Assembly: GCF_002165135.1 (NCBI RefSeq)
Contig: NZ_NFZQ01000003.1
Coordinates: 186,001 to 250,000, forward strand
Reading direction: 5' to 3'
Length of the DNA stretch: 64,000 nucleotides
Source: Pseudomonas sp. SID14000
GTDB taxonomy: Bacteria > Pseudomonadota > Gammaproteobacteria > Pseudomonadales > Pseudomonadaceae
Below, piece by piece: positions 54,814 to 62,742 of the stretch. The position numbers and the translations under genes were made by a program. Within the stretch, counting starts at the first letter, position 1. Every line of letters begins with the position of its first letter. The notes beneath the pieces were generated by a model. It saw only the letters and a list, made by a program, of their open reading frames with translations. It had not been told where the DNA came from and searched no databases.

Positions 54814-55398
54814 TTAACTGTCAGACATCCGCCCCGCCGCCGCAAATACCTGCAACTGCGGGTAAAACTCCCTGAAGTCCGCCATCAGCGGCTCATACAA
54901 CTGCTCCAGCTCACCCATCACCCCGACCATTCCCTCTGGCCGCGACAAGCGCCGGGCAATGCCGTTGAACACCTGCTCCAGCGTGGCAAAGTCGCCATAC
55001 GCCCCCAGCCAGTCATCCGCCGCCATGAACGGCGCAATCCGCGCCAGCCGCCCCGGCAACTCAGGCTCAGCCAGCAGCACCCGATAAAAGTCCCCGGTGA
55101 ACTGCTCCAGCGGCTGCTCGGCATAATCCCGCCAATGCCGCGCCAGGCAATGGTCGAAAAACACATCCAGAACGATGCCGGCAAAACGACGCCGTTCCCG
55201 TGGGAAACGCGCCAGCGCCGCCAGCACCAACGGGTGCTGGTCGGTATAGCTGTCGATATGCCGGTGCAGACGGATGGCCGCCTCCAGCGCAGGCGGGAAG
55301 CGCCCTTCCAGCGAGCCTTTGACGAAGTCACCATAAAGGCTGCCAAGCAGTTGTTGCGGCGCCGGGCCGCCAAGGTGCAGGTGTGCGAGGTAGTTCAT
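54814..55398 (-). CDS. acpH: Acyl carrier protein phosphodiesterase AcpH
   Basis: A 194-residue HD-like hydrolase of the AcpH (DUF479) family. It removes the 4'-phosphopantetheine from holo-ACP. The family start MNYLAHLHLGGPAPQQLLGSLYGDFVKGSL is typical, and RLHRHIDSYTDQHP (residues about 43-56), DVFFDHCLARHW (78-89) give the His/Asp metal ligands. The start is 150 bp from the divergent ArsR gene, with dyads in between. Confidence 0.88.
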   Translation of the reverse strand: MNYLAHLHLGGPAPQQLLGSLYGDFVKGSLEGRFPPALEAAIRLHRHIDSYTDQHPLVLAALARFPRERRRFAGIVLDVFFDHCLARHWRDYAEQPLEQFTGDFYRVLLAEPELPGRLARIAPFMAADDWLGAYGDFATLEQVFNGIARRLSRPEGMVGVMGELEQLYEPLMADFREFYPQLQVFAAAGRMSDS

Positions 55399-55424
55399 GA
55401 GCGCAGTCTAGCACCGCTGGGTAA

Positions 55425-55446
55425 TATATCGTTATAACGCGATATA
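55425..55446. promoter_or_regulatory. Inverted repeat, probable ArsR-type operator 1
   Basis: TATATCG (55425-55431) and CGATATA (55440-55446) flank an 8-nt spacer. A further TATATCG stands at 55483-55489. It is 103 bp before the regulator start. Confidence 0.55.
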
Positions 55447-55514
55447 GCGATTCATGCTCAGCTCAGAACCTCTTGGTATTTGTATATCGAGGAATCACGA
55501 TTTACATTTCGCCT

Positions 55515-55524
55515 TATCGCGATA
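55515..55524. promoter_or_regulatory. Palindrome TATCGCGATA, probable ArsR-type operator 2
   Basis: A perfect palindrome, extended by TA on the right, that shares CGATATA with operator 1 and ends 24 bp before the regulator ATG. Confidence 0.5.
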
Positions 55525-55548
55525 TACCGCTACAACGAGCCTCAACCC

Positions 55549-55851
55549 ATGCCTCTCGATCTCGACGAAATCATAAAAGCGCTGGCCCATCCGGTCAGGC
55601 GAGAAATCCTCAGCTGGCTGAAGGACCCGGCAACGCAATTTCCCGACCAGTATCACAGCACCGAGAACGGTGTGTGTGCCGGGCAGATCGACCAACGCTG
55701 CGGCCTGTCGCAGTCGACCGTCTCCGCCCACCTGGCCACCCTGCAGCGCGCCGGGCTGATCAGCAGCCAGAAGATCGGCCAATGGCACTTCTTCAAACGT
55801 AACGAAGCCACCATCCAGGCGTTTCTCGAACAACTGCGCCAAGCACTCTGA
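55549..55851 (+). CDS. ArsR family winged-helix regulator
   Basis: A 100-residue ArsR/SmtB-type regulator: MPLDLDEIIKALAHPVRREILSWL starts the domain, and QIDQRCGLSQSTVSAHLATLQRAGLISSQKIGQWHFFKRNE is the HTH and wing. A Cys at about residue 46 (NGVCAGQ) and C53 could be redox or ligand sensors. It lies 17 nt before xenB on the same strand, which makes it the likely repressor of its own operon through the TATATCG dyads. Confidence 0.88.
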   Translation: MPLDLDEIIKALAHPVRREILSWLKDPATQFPDQYHSTENGVCAGQIDQRCGLSQSTVSAHLATLQRAGLISSQKIGQWHFFKRNEATIQAFLEQLRQAL

Positions 55852-55868
55852 ACAGGCAGGTAACCGTC

Positions 55869-56918
55869 ATGACCACGCTTTTCGATCCGATCACCCTGGG
55901 CGACCTGCAACTGCCCAACCGCATCATCATGGCCCCGCTCACGCGCTGCCGGGCCGATGAAGGCCGCGTGCCCAATGCGCTGATGGCCGAATACTACGTA
56001 CAACGCGCCAGCGCCGGGCTGATCCTCAGCGAGGCGACCTCGGTCAGCGCCATGGGCGTCGGCTACCCGGATACCCCTGGTATCTGGAACGACGAGCAGG
56101 TGCGTGGCTGGAACAATGTGACAAAGGCCGTGCATGCCGCTGGCGGGCGCATCTTCCTGCAGCTTTGGCACGTTGGCCGCATCTCCCACCCCAGCTACCT
56201 GAACGGCGAGCTGCCGGTGGCCCCCAGCGCGATCCAGCCCAAGGGCCATGTAAGCCTGGTGCGCCCGCTCAGTGACTACCCCACCCCACGCGCGCTGGAA
56301 ACCGAAGAAATCATCGACATCGTCGAGGCCTACCGCAGCGGTGCCGAGAATGCCAAGGCTGCCGGTTTCGATGGCGTGGAGATCCACGGTGCCAATGGCT
56401 ACCTGCTCGACCAGTTCCTGCAGAGCAGCACCAACCAGCGCACCGACCGCTACGGTGGCTCGCTGGAAAACCGTGCGCGTCTGCTGCTGGAAGTGACCGA
56501 TGCGGCCATCGAGGTGTGGGGTGCGGGCCGTGTAGGCGTGCACCTGTCACCGCGTGCCGATATCCATGACATGGGCGACGCTGACCGCGCCGAAACCTTT
56601 ACCTACGTGGCCCGTGAACTGGGCAAGCGGGGCATTGCTTTCATCTGCTCGCGGGAAAAGGAAGCCGATGACAGCATCGGCCCGTTGATCAAGGAGGCGT
56701 TCGGTGGCCCGTATATCGTCAATGAACGGTTTGACAAGGCCAGTGCCAATGAGGCCCTGGCCAGTGGCAAGGCGGACGCCGTAGCGTTTGGCGTGCCGTT
56801 CATCGCCAACCCTGACCTGCCGGCGCGGCTGGCAGCGGATGCGCCGTTGAACGAGGCGCGGCCGGAGACCTTCTATGGCAAGGGGGCGGTGGGGTATATC
56901 GACTATCCGCGGTTGTGA
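55869..56918 (+). CDS. xenB: Xenobiotic reductase XenB (old yellow enzyme family)
   Basis: A 349-residue FMN enzyme of the OYE family. Close agreement with what I recall of P. fluorescens/P. putida XenB through the full length (for example IIMAPLTRCRADEGRVPNALMAEYYVQRASAGLILSEATSV). Substrate-binding H173 and N176 are in EIHGANGYLLDQF; Y178 follows as proton donor. It reduces activated alkenes, nitroglycerin and TNT with NADPH. Second gene of an ArsR-xenB operon, so expression may respond to electrophiles. Confidence 0.93.
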   Translation: MTTLFDPITLGDLQLPNRIIMAPLTRCRADEGRVPNALMAEYYVQRASAGLILSEATSVSAMGVGYPDTPGIWNDEQVRGWNNVTKAVHAAGGRIFLQLWHVGRISHPSYLNGELPVAPSAIQPKGHVSLVRPLSDYPTPRALETEEIIDIVEAYRSGAENAKAAGFDGVEIHGANGYLLDQFLQSSTNQRTDRYGGSLENRARLLLEVTDAAIEVWGAGRVGVHLSPRADIHDMGDADRAETFTYVARELGKRGIAFICSREKEADDSIGPLIKEAFGGPYIVNERFDKASANEALASGKADAVAFGVPFIANPDLPARLAADAPLNEARPETFYGKGAVGYIDYPRL

Positions 56919-56928
56919 TTGAGGGCCA

Positions 56929-56948
56929 TTCGCGGGCGTGCCCGCGAA
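56929..56948. repeat. Single REP hairpin after xenB
   Basis: TTCGCGGGCGTGCCCGCGAA, a lone family A core without its partner, 11 bp after the xenB stop; likely a decayed REP that can still form a stem at the 3' end of the transcript. Confidence 0.85.
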
Positions 56949-56964
56949 GAAGGCTCAGGTGATC

Positions 56965-57834
56965 TCAGGGCCGGGCATTGATCTGCTGCTGCAGGTTCTG
57001 GATCTGGCTCTGCAAGGTATTCAGGTTGCGGGTCGTCTGCGCCCGGAAGGCATCGAACTCCTGCACCGAAGCACCACCGGACGCTGCCGCAGCCGGGCGG
57101 TTGTCGATCTGGCTCTTGAGCACCAGAATGTCCTGTTCCAGGTCCTGGATGGCCGCACTCGGGTTACCCTGCTTCTTCAGCGCAGCCACCTCGCTGCCCA
57201 GGCTCTTGAGCTGCCCGTCCAGCTTGGCGCCATCCACCTGCGCGGCCTTCAGCGCCGCAACCTGTTCGTTCAGGCCCTTGAGCTGGGTATCCAGCTTGCC
57301 ACCATCGACCTGGCCCGAGCGCAATGCGGCCAGCTCGCCATTCACCAGCTTCAATTGCGTCTGCAATTGGCTTTGCAGCTCGGTCACGACCTTCTGCTGT
57401 TCACGGGTATCGGCCAACACCTGCTCCAGGCGTTTGCCCAGGTCGCCGGTCTGCCCGGCCACCCCCTTCTGCAACTGACGCAGCTGCAGCTTCAGCGCCT
57501 CGCTGTTGGTAGTGGCGCCGGATTCGCTGGCCGCCACCTTGCCGCTGATCGCCTGCAGGCGCCCGGCCGCCTCTTCGCTGATGCGGGCGAAGCTTTCCTG
57601 GGTTGCCACCAGTTGCTGTTCCATCAGCGAGATCTGCTGGAAACTCCACCAGCCAAGGCCCGCCAAGGCAATGAACGAGGCCCCGAGCAATGCCCACAGC
57701 GGCGCCGTGCTGGCACCGCGAGCGGCTTTCTGGCGGCTACGCACCACGTGCGCCGGCATCAGTTCGTCATCGTCATGGGTGCCGGCCCGCAGGGTAGGCA
57801 CGTCATCGTAGTCATCGTGAGCATGGTTACGCAT
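56965..57834 (-). CDS. Membrane-anchored coiled-coil protein
   Basis: A 289-residue protein. An acidic N-terminal tail (MRNHAHDDYDDVPTL) is followed by one TM helix (APLWALLGASFIALAGLGWWSF, about residues 44-65) and then more than 200 residues of coiled coil with low complexity (LKLQLRQLQKG, LKSLGSEVAALKKQG, LQSQIQNLQQQINARP). The topology is probably N-in, coiled coil in the periplasm. The start is uncertain; the frame is open from 57861 (TTG). Not assigned to a function; related sequences are often called ATPase without reason. Confidence 0.78.
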   Translation of the reverse strand: MRNHAHDDYDDVPTLRAGTHDDDELMPAHVVRSRQKAARGASTAPLWALLGASFIALAGLGWWSFQQISLMEQQLVATQESFARISEEAAGRLQAISGKVAASESGATTNSEALKLQLRQLQKGVAGQTGDLGKRLEQVLADTREQQKVVTELQSQLQTQLKLVNGELAALRSGQVDGGKLDTQLKGLNEQVAALKAAQVDGAKLDGQLKSLGSEVAALKKQGNPSAAIQDLEQDILVLKSQIDNRPAAAASGGASVQEFDAFRAQTTRNLNTLQSQIQNLQQQINARP

Positions 57835-57921
57835 GGATACATTCAACCGCGGTAGTCGCAAAGAGGCACGAGTATAAACCGCCAGCGCGGCGCATTGATG
57901 ACCATTGTCCGCCCCGCGACA

Positions 57922-58917
57922 TCATTGCCCCGGCGGCTGGTGCTTCCACCAGGCACAGAACTCATCCAGCGCCGTCCACAGGCTGACCTTGGGCTGGTAG
58001 TCCAGGTACTGCCGGGCGCGGCTGATATCCAGGGTGAAATCGCGGCTCATCACCTGCATCCCCAGGCGCGACAGGGTCGGTTGCGGGCGCCCCGGCCACA
58101 ACATGCAGGCCGCCTCGTTCAGCGCGGCCAGGCTGTAGGCCAGGCCATAGGAGCGGTAACGGGTAACTTGCGGCAGTTGCATCTGACGCATCACGTAGTT
58201 GACCACGTCCCACAGCGGCAGTGGCTGGCCATTGCTGATGTTGTAGGCCTGCCCCAGCGCCCGGTCGTCGGCGAACAGGGCGCTGAGAAGCGCCTCGTTA
58301 AGGTTGTGCACGCTGGTGAAATCGACTTTGTTCAGGCCGTTGCCGATGATCGCCACACGACCTTTGCGCTGCATCTGCATCAGCCGCGGGAAGATACTGG
58401 CATCGCCGGCGCCGGTGACGAAGCGTGGGCGCAGCGCCAGCACCTCGAGGCCGAACTCCTGGGCACCGAACACTTTCTGCTCGGCCATGTGCTTGGTCTG
58501 CCCGTAGTGGTCGTGGAAACGGCGCGGCACCTGGTCTTCACGGATGTCCAGGCGCGAGCGGCCATTGAAGTAGATCGACGGCGACGACAGGTGCACCAGG
58601 CGTCGTACGTGCTCCTTCAAACAGCCCTCGACCACGTTTTCGGTGACCACCACATTGCCTTGGTAGAAGTCCTGGTAGCGCCCCCAGTTGCCCACCGCGC
58701 CAGCGCAGTGCACCACCGCCTCGACACCCTGACACAGGCGGCGGGCCAGCTCGGCATCACCCAGGTCGCCAGGGATGAACTGGGCCCCGCGCTTGACCAG
58801 GTGCTCGACCCCTTCGGCTCGACGGCCGCTGACCCGCACGTCCAGGCCCTGCTCCAGGGCAAAGCGCGCAAAGCGCCCGCCAATGAAGCCACTCGCGCCG
58901 GTGACCAGAATTCGCAT
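57922..58917 (-). CDS. NAD-dependent epimerase/dehydratase (3-beta-HSD-like extended SDR)
   Basis: A 331-residue extended SDR. MRILVTGASGFIGG (G7/G10/G13) binds NAD, D51-L-G-D the next position, and Y138-x3-K142 (HYGQTKHM) is the catalytic pair. The 3-beta-hydroxysteroid dehydrogenase/isomerase-like substrate half follows (SVHNLNEALLSALF, GQAYNISNGQPL). GGAG is 6 nt before the ATG. It stands between a coiled-coil gene and argP on the same strand. The substrate is unknown. Confidence 0.87.
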   Translation of the reverse strand: MRILVTGASGFIGGRFARFALEQGLDVRVSGRRAEGVEHLVKRGAQFIPGDLGDAELARRLCQGVEAVVHCAGAVGNWGRYQDFYQGNVVVTENVVEGCLKEHVRRLVHLSSPSIYFNGRSRLDIREDQVPRRFHDHYGQTKHMAEQKVFGAQEFGLEVLALRPRFVTGAGDASIFPRLMQMQRKGRVAIIGNGLNKVDFTSVHNLNEALLSALFADDRALGQAYNISNGQPLPLWDVVNYVMRQMQLPQVTRYRSYGLAYSLAALNEAACMLWPGRPQPTLSRLGMQVMSRDFTLDISRARQYLDYQPKVSLWTALDEFCAWWKHQPPGQ

Positions 58918-58966
58918 GTAAGACTCCGTCTTGCCAGATTTCAGATGCAACTGACGCCAGCCGTGC

Positions 58967-59857
58967 CTACAAGGGCACCAGCCATTGCCGTGCGGTGTGC
59001 CGCAGGTGGTCGGTCAGTTGCGCGAGCAGTTGCCCGCCATTGCGCCAATGATGCCAGTACAGCGGCACATCGATGGGGGTATCGCTGCAGATTTCTACCA
59101 ACTGACCGCCTGCCAGTTGCTCGCGAGCCTGCAGTTCGGGCACCAGGCCCCAGCCCAGACCGGCTTCGGTCATACGCAGGAAGCCTTCGGACGACGGACA
59201 CAAGTGGTGCAGGAAGCCGCCCTCGATGCCCAGTGATGCCAGGTAGCGGTGTTGCAGGAAGTCGTCTGGGCCGTACACGATCGCCGGGGTACGAGCCAGG
59301 CGGCTGGCGGCGAAGCCCTGCGGAAAATGCTGCGCCATGAACCCGGGACTGGCCAGCGCCCGGTAACGCATGGCGCCCAGCGGCAGGCTACGCGCCCCGG
59401 CCACCGGCCGCTCGCTGCCACACAGGCAGGCCGCCACTTCGCCCGCACGCATGCGTTTCAGGCCCACTTCCTGGTCTTCCACCACCAGATCGGTCAGCAC
59501 GTTCTGCTGTGCGCAAAAGTTGCCCACCGCGCCGGCCCACCAGGTGGCCAGGCTGTCGGCGTTGAGGGCAATGCGCAGGCGCTCCGGCATGCCCTCCTCG
59601 TCCAGCGCCGGCACCTGGCGCTGCAGGTCGCGTTCCAGCAGACGCACCTGCTGTACATGGTTGAGCAACTGGCGGCCGACTTCGGTCGGGCTTGGTGGTG
59701 TGGCACGCACCAGCACCGGCTGCCCGACTCGCGCCTCGAGCAGCTTGATGCGCTGGGAGATGGCCGACTGCGACAAGCCCAGTACCTGCGCCGCGCGTTC
59801 GAATCCACCCTGTTCGATCACCGCAGCGAGGGCAGCCAGCAGCTTGTAGTCGAACAT
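58967..59857 (-). CDS. argP: ArgP (IciA)-type LysR regulator of lysine/arginine export
   Basis: A 296-residue LysR regulator of the ArgP/LysG branch: MFDYKLLAALAAVIEQGGFERAAQVLGLSQSAISQRIKLLEARVGQPVLVR is the typical start. The effector domain has ADSLATWWAGAV and RCVASPGF-like RALASPGFMAQHF. It activates argO (lysE) in response to arginine or lysine, which is directly divergent (104 bp between starts). That arrangement supports the assignment. Confidence 0.9.
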   Translation of the reverse strand: MFDYKLLAALAAVIEQGGFERAAQVLGLSQSAISQRIKLLEARVGQPVLVRATPPSPTEVGRQLLNHVQQVRLLERDLQRQVPALDEEGMPERLRIALNADSLATWWAGAVGNFCAQQNVLTDLVVEDQEVGLKRMRAGEVAACLCGSERPVAGARSLPLGAMRYRALASPGFMAQHFPQGFAASRLARTPAIVYGPDDFLQHRYLASLGIEGGFLHHLCPSSEGFLRMTEAGLGWGLVPELQAREQLAGGQLVEICSDTPIDVPLYWHHWRNGGQLLAQLTDHLRHTARQWLVPL

Positions 59858-59961
59858 CGATTTTCCTAATGACAGATCAGCTTTATTTGTTTTTCTTATA
59901 CAGCGTGGTTCATCACAATGGCCAGCATCTTTTACGGCAATTCATTTCTGGAGAGCACGCC

Positions 59962-60561
59962 ATGTGGCAAAGCTATCTAAACGGCATGCTCGTGGCCTTC
60001 GGCCTGATCATGGCCATCGGTGCACAGAACGCCTTCGTCCTCGCCCAGAGCTTGCGTCGCGAGCATCACCTGCCGGTGGCGGCGCTGTGCATCATTTGTG
60101 ACGCGATCCTGGTAGCGGCTGGAGTGTTCGGCCTGGCAACAGTGCTGGCGCACAACCCGACCTTGCTGGCGGTGGCTCGCTGGGGCGGCGCGGTGTTCCT
60201 GATCTGGTACGGCAGCAAGGCTTTGCGCAGCGCCTGCTCAAGCCAGAGCCTGCAACACCAGCAAGGCCAAGGCATGCGCTCGCGCCGTGCCGTGCTGCTC
60301 AGCGCCCTGGCAGTGACCCTGCTGAACCCGCACGTGTACCTCGATACGGTGTTACTGATCGGCTCGCTGGGCGCCCAGCAGACCGCACCTGGTGCCTACG
60401 TGGCCGGCGCCGCCAGTGCCTCGCTGCTGTGGTTCTCGACCCTGGCGATCGGCGCGGCCTGGCTGGCACCGTGGCTGGCACGGCCGGCGACCTGGCGCAT
60501 GCTCGACCTGATGGTGGCGGTGATGATGTTCGCGGTGGCGGCGCAGTTGATCTTCAACTGA
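59962..60561 (+). CDS. argO: Arginine/lysine exporter ArgO (LysE family)
   Basis: A 199-residue LysE-superfamily exporter with six hydrophobic segments. The start MWQSYLNGMLVAFGLIMAIGAQNAFVLAQSLRRE is typical, including the GAQNAFVL motif, and LLSALAVTLLNPHVYLDTVLLIGSLGAQ is the second conserved block. The ATG at 59962 follows CTGGAGAG; the longer frame begins in the intergenic region. It is probably activated by the divergent ArgP. Confidence 0.91.
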   Translation: MWQSYLNGMLVAFGLIMAIGAQNAFVLAQSLRREHHLPVAALCIICDAILVAAGVFGLATVLAHNPTLLAVARWGGAVFLIWYGSKALRSACSSQSLQHQQGQGMRSRRAVLLSALAVTLLNPHVYLDTVLLIGSLGAQQTAPGAYVAGAASASLLWFSTLAIGAAWLAPWLARPATWRMLDLMVAVMMFAVAAQLIFN

Positions 60562-61066
60562 CCCTGGGCTTGTCACAACATTTTTAGCGCCTGGCAGATC
60601 GAGCGCCGCCCGCGCGGCGCTTCGCGGGGCAAGCCCGCTCCCACATTTGTTGCAACGTGGCCATGCCTGTGAGGCCATGGTTGGCAGCCTTGTTGGCATG
60701 ACTGGATTTCGAGGTGGGCATTGATGCCGCCCCACCTGCCTCAAGACCGGCACCAAGGCAAGCAACCATGCCCTGGCAGGTTCGGCACGTTGCAACAAAT
60801 GTGGGAGCGGGCTTGCCCCGCGAAGCGCCGCGCGGGCGGCGCTCGATCTGCCAGGCGCCACAAGGGGTAAGCCGAGCACCACTGGTCGGCACGCCCCACC
60901 CGCTCTGGAACCTCTATTCCCTATCTTTGTTGCGTGGTTATGCGCCGGGCCCGGTGCTATGATCCAGCCCTTGCGTCGCAAAGAGTACAGATTCGCCGAC
61001 GCTTATCGGGCCGCCCGTGATCGGCCTTGCGCAAACCGCAAACAGACCTGAATCAGGAGATCTACC
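60562..61066. other. 505-bp gap between argO and sodB
   Basis: Contains the giant hairpin (60587-60858) and then the sodB leader. A TATGAT hexamer at 60958-60963 may be the sodB -10; the -35 is unclear. No gene is supported. Confidence 0.65.
60587..60858. repeat. Giant hairpin: 73-bp perfect inverted repeat enclosing a self-complementary 126-bp spacer
   Basis: Positions 60587-60659 and 60786-60858 are exact reverse complements over 73 bp. The 126-bp spacer is also partly complementary about the same centre: ATGGTTG/CAACCAT (60677 and 60763), GCCTTG/CAAGGC (60687 and 60754), AGGTGGG/CCCACCT (60712 and 60731) and a GGCA-TTGA-TGCC tip. The centre of the arms (60722.5) equals the centre of the TTGA loop. 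The outer arms hold a REP-like GCAAGCCCGCTCCCACA core. No coding frame is seen. Confidence 0.95.
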
Positions 61067-61663
61067 ATGGCTTTTGAATTGCCGCCGCTGCCGTACGCCC
61101 ACGATGCCCTGCAGCCGCACATCTCCAAGGAAACCCTGGAGTATCACCACGACAAGCACCACAACACCTATGTCGTGAACCTGAACAACCTGGTCCCAGG
61201 CACCGAATTCGAAGGCAAGACCCTGGAAGAGATCGTCAAGACCTCTTCGGGCGGCATCTTCAATAACGCCGCTCAAGTCTGGAACCACACCTTCTACTGG
61301 AACTGCCTGGCACCAAACGCCGGTGGCCAGCCGACCGGTGCCCTGGCTGACGCCATCAACGCCGCTTTCGGTTCCTTCGACAAGTTCAAGGAAGAGTTCA
61401 CCAAGACTTCGGTTGGCACCTTCGGTTCCGGCTGGGGCTGGCTGGTGAAGAAGGCTGACGGTTCCCTGGCCCTGGCCAGCACCATCGGCGCCGGCTGCCC
61501 GCTGACCAGCGGCGACACCCCGCTGCTGACCTGCGATGTCTGGGAACACGCCTACTACATCGACTACCGCAACCTGCGTCCGAAGTACGTCGAGGCGTTC
61601 TGGAACCTGGTCAACTGGGCCTTCGTTGCCGAACAGTTCGAAGGCAAGACCTTCAAGGCCTGA
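61067..61663 (+). CDS. sodB: Iron superoxide dismutase SodB
   Basis: A 198-residue Fe-SOD. Metal ligands H27, H74, D157 and H161 are present, and Gln70 in [13 protein letters not shown] gives the iron-type signature. It removes superoxide in the cytoplasm and so protects enzymes such as the class I fumarase in this window. The ATG has AGGAG about 9 nt upstream. A strong terminator follows the stop, so it is monocistronic. Confidence 0.96.
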   Translation: MAFELPPLPYAHDALQPHISKETLEYHHDKHHNTYVVNLNNLVPGTEFEGKTLEEIVKTSSGGIFNNAAQVWNHTFYWNCLAPNAGGQPTGALADAINAAFGSFDKFKEEFTKTSVGTFGSGWGWLVKKADGSLALASTIGAGCPLTSGDTPLLTCDVWEHAYYIDYRNLRPKYVEAFWNLVNWAFVAEQFEGKTFKA

Positions 61664-61744
61664 GTCGTTCAGCCCTGACGAAAGACCCGGCCCCGTGCCG
61701 CAATGCTGTCATTCCAGCATTGCCATCCGCGCCGGGCTTCTTCG

Positions 61745-61778
61745 AAAATCCGATGCCAGTCCCCTGGCATCGGATTTT
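61745..61778. terminator. Rho-independent terminator after sodB
   Basis: A perfect 15-bp stem AAAATCCGATGCCAG/CTGGCATCGGATTTT with a TCCC loop and following T-run. The A-run at the left arm means it may also work for the opposite strand (the isomerase gene). Confidence 0.92.
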
Positions 61779-61799
61779 TTCATGGGGGCTGCGGTGCCT

Positions 61800-62549
61800 T
61801 CAGGAAACGTACCGCTCAAGCCAGCCAAGGCTCTGCGCAGTAGCACCCGTAGGCCGATACTCACACCCAACCCACCCCGCATACCCGCGCTGCTCCAGAG
61901 CCGCAAACAACCCAGCAACATCCATCTGCCCCGTCCCCGGCTGATGCCGCCCCGGACAGTCGGCCACCTGCACATGCACCGTCCGATCAAAGAACTGCGA
62001 CAGCACATCGGCAGCATTTCCGGTCAGTAACTGTGCATGGTAGAGATCAAGGATCAACCCGACACTCGCATGCATCTCCAGCACCCGCTGCGCCTTGCTG
62101 AAATCGGACAGGTAATACCCCGGCATTTCCTGCGCGCAGATCACCTCGATCAATGGCCGCAGCCCCTGGTCCTCGAAATACTTCACGGCATAGTCCAGGT
62201 TGCTCGCATAGACCTTGTCGGCGCCATCCTCGTCGGTTATCCCGGACATCAGGTGCACATCCGCACACGCCAGTGTGCGGGCATAGCTGACTGCCTGGCG
62301 CAACCCGTCACGGAACTCGGGCTCCTTGCCCGCCACCGCAGCAATGCCCTTGGTAACGCCAGCCGGTGCGGCAAACTGGACCAGTGACAACGAATATTGC
62401 GCCAGTTGATCAGCCAACAGGCTCGCATCGAATTCATAGGGCGACGGGAATTCCACCGCACGAAATCCTGCGGCAGCGGCGGCTTCGATACGCTGCATAA
62501 AAGGCAGTTCGTTGAACTGGAAGCCGAGGTGAGCATTGAATTTGAGCAT
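61800..62549 (-). CDS. Hydroxypyruvate isomerase-family TIM-barrel protein, OtnI-like (2-oxo-tetronate isomerase type)
   Basis: A 249-residue AP-endonuclease-2-fold (xylose isomerase-like TIM barrel) protein of the Hyi/OtnI family. Marks are MLKFNAHLGFQFNELPFMQRIEAAAAAGFRAVEFPSPYEF (start), LIEVICAQEMPGYYLSDF with a metal-site Glu, LDLYHAQ and GWVGCEYRP with the second Glu. OtnI isomerizes 2-oxo-tetronates and true Hyi hydroxypyruvate; the sequence does not decide. The other Otn enzymes are not near. It is divergent from a GntR regulator with a dyad between. Confidence 0.82.
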   Translation of the reverse strand: MLKFNAHLGFQFNELPFMQRIEAAAAAGFRAVEFPSPYEFDASLLADQLAQYSLSLVQFAAPAGVTKGIAAVAGKEPEFRDGLRQAVSYARTLACADVHLMSGITDEDGADKVYASNLDYAVKYFEDQGLRPLIEVICAQEMPGYYLSDFSKAQRVLEMHASVGLILDLYHAQLLTGNAADVLSQFFDRTVHVQVADCPGRHQPGTGQMDVAGLFAALEQRGYAGWVGCEYRPTGATAQSLGWLERYVS

Positions 62550-62649
62550 GTGTATAGATCCATCCCGGGAAGAAAACATTCATCGATCCAAAGCCTGAGT
62601 CGCGGCTCCGGCACTGCGCTGGCAGCAACTGCGCCAGCTCGCTGCGTAC

Positions 62650-62679
62650 AAATACTCACATCCTCCGTGTGTGGTATTT
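62650..62679. promoter_or_regulatory. Candidate GntR operator dyad
   Basis: AAATAC-T-CACA (62650-62660) and TGTG-TG-GTATTT (to 62679) form an imperfect inverted repeat about a short spacer. It lies 63 bp before the GntR ATG and 100 bp before the isomerase start, where a shared operator would be expected. Confidence 0.5.
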
Positions 62680-62742
62680 TCCTGCCTCAGTTCGCCCCAA
62701 ATCTGCTGGGTCGACTGAAGTCAACCCTTCGGAATTCAGCCT

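Noticed and set aside
57895-59340. A 481-codon plus-strand frame antisense to the epimerase and argP
   Set aside because: Composition is that of an antisense frame, and the minus-strand genes beneath it have clear motifs and ribosome sites.
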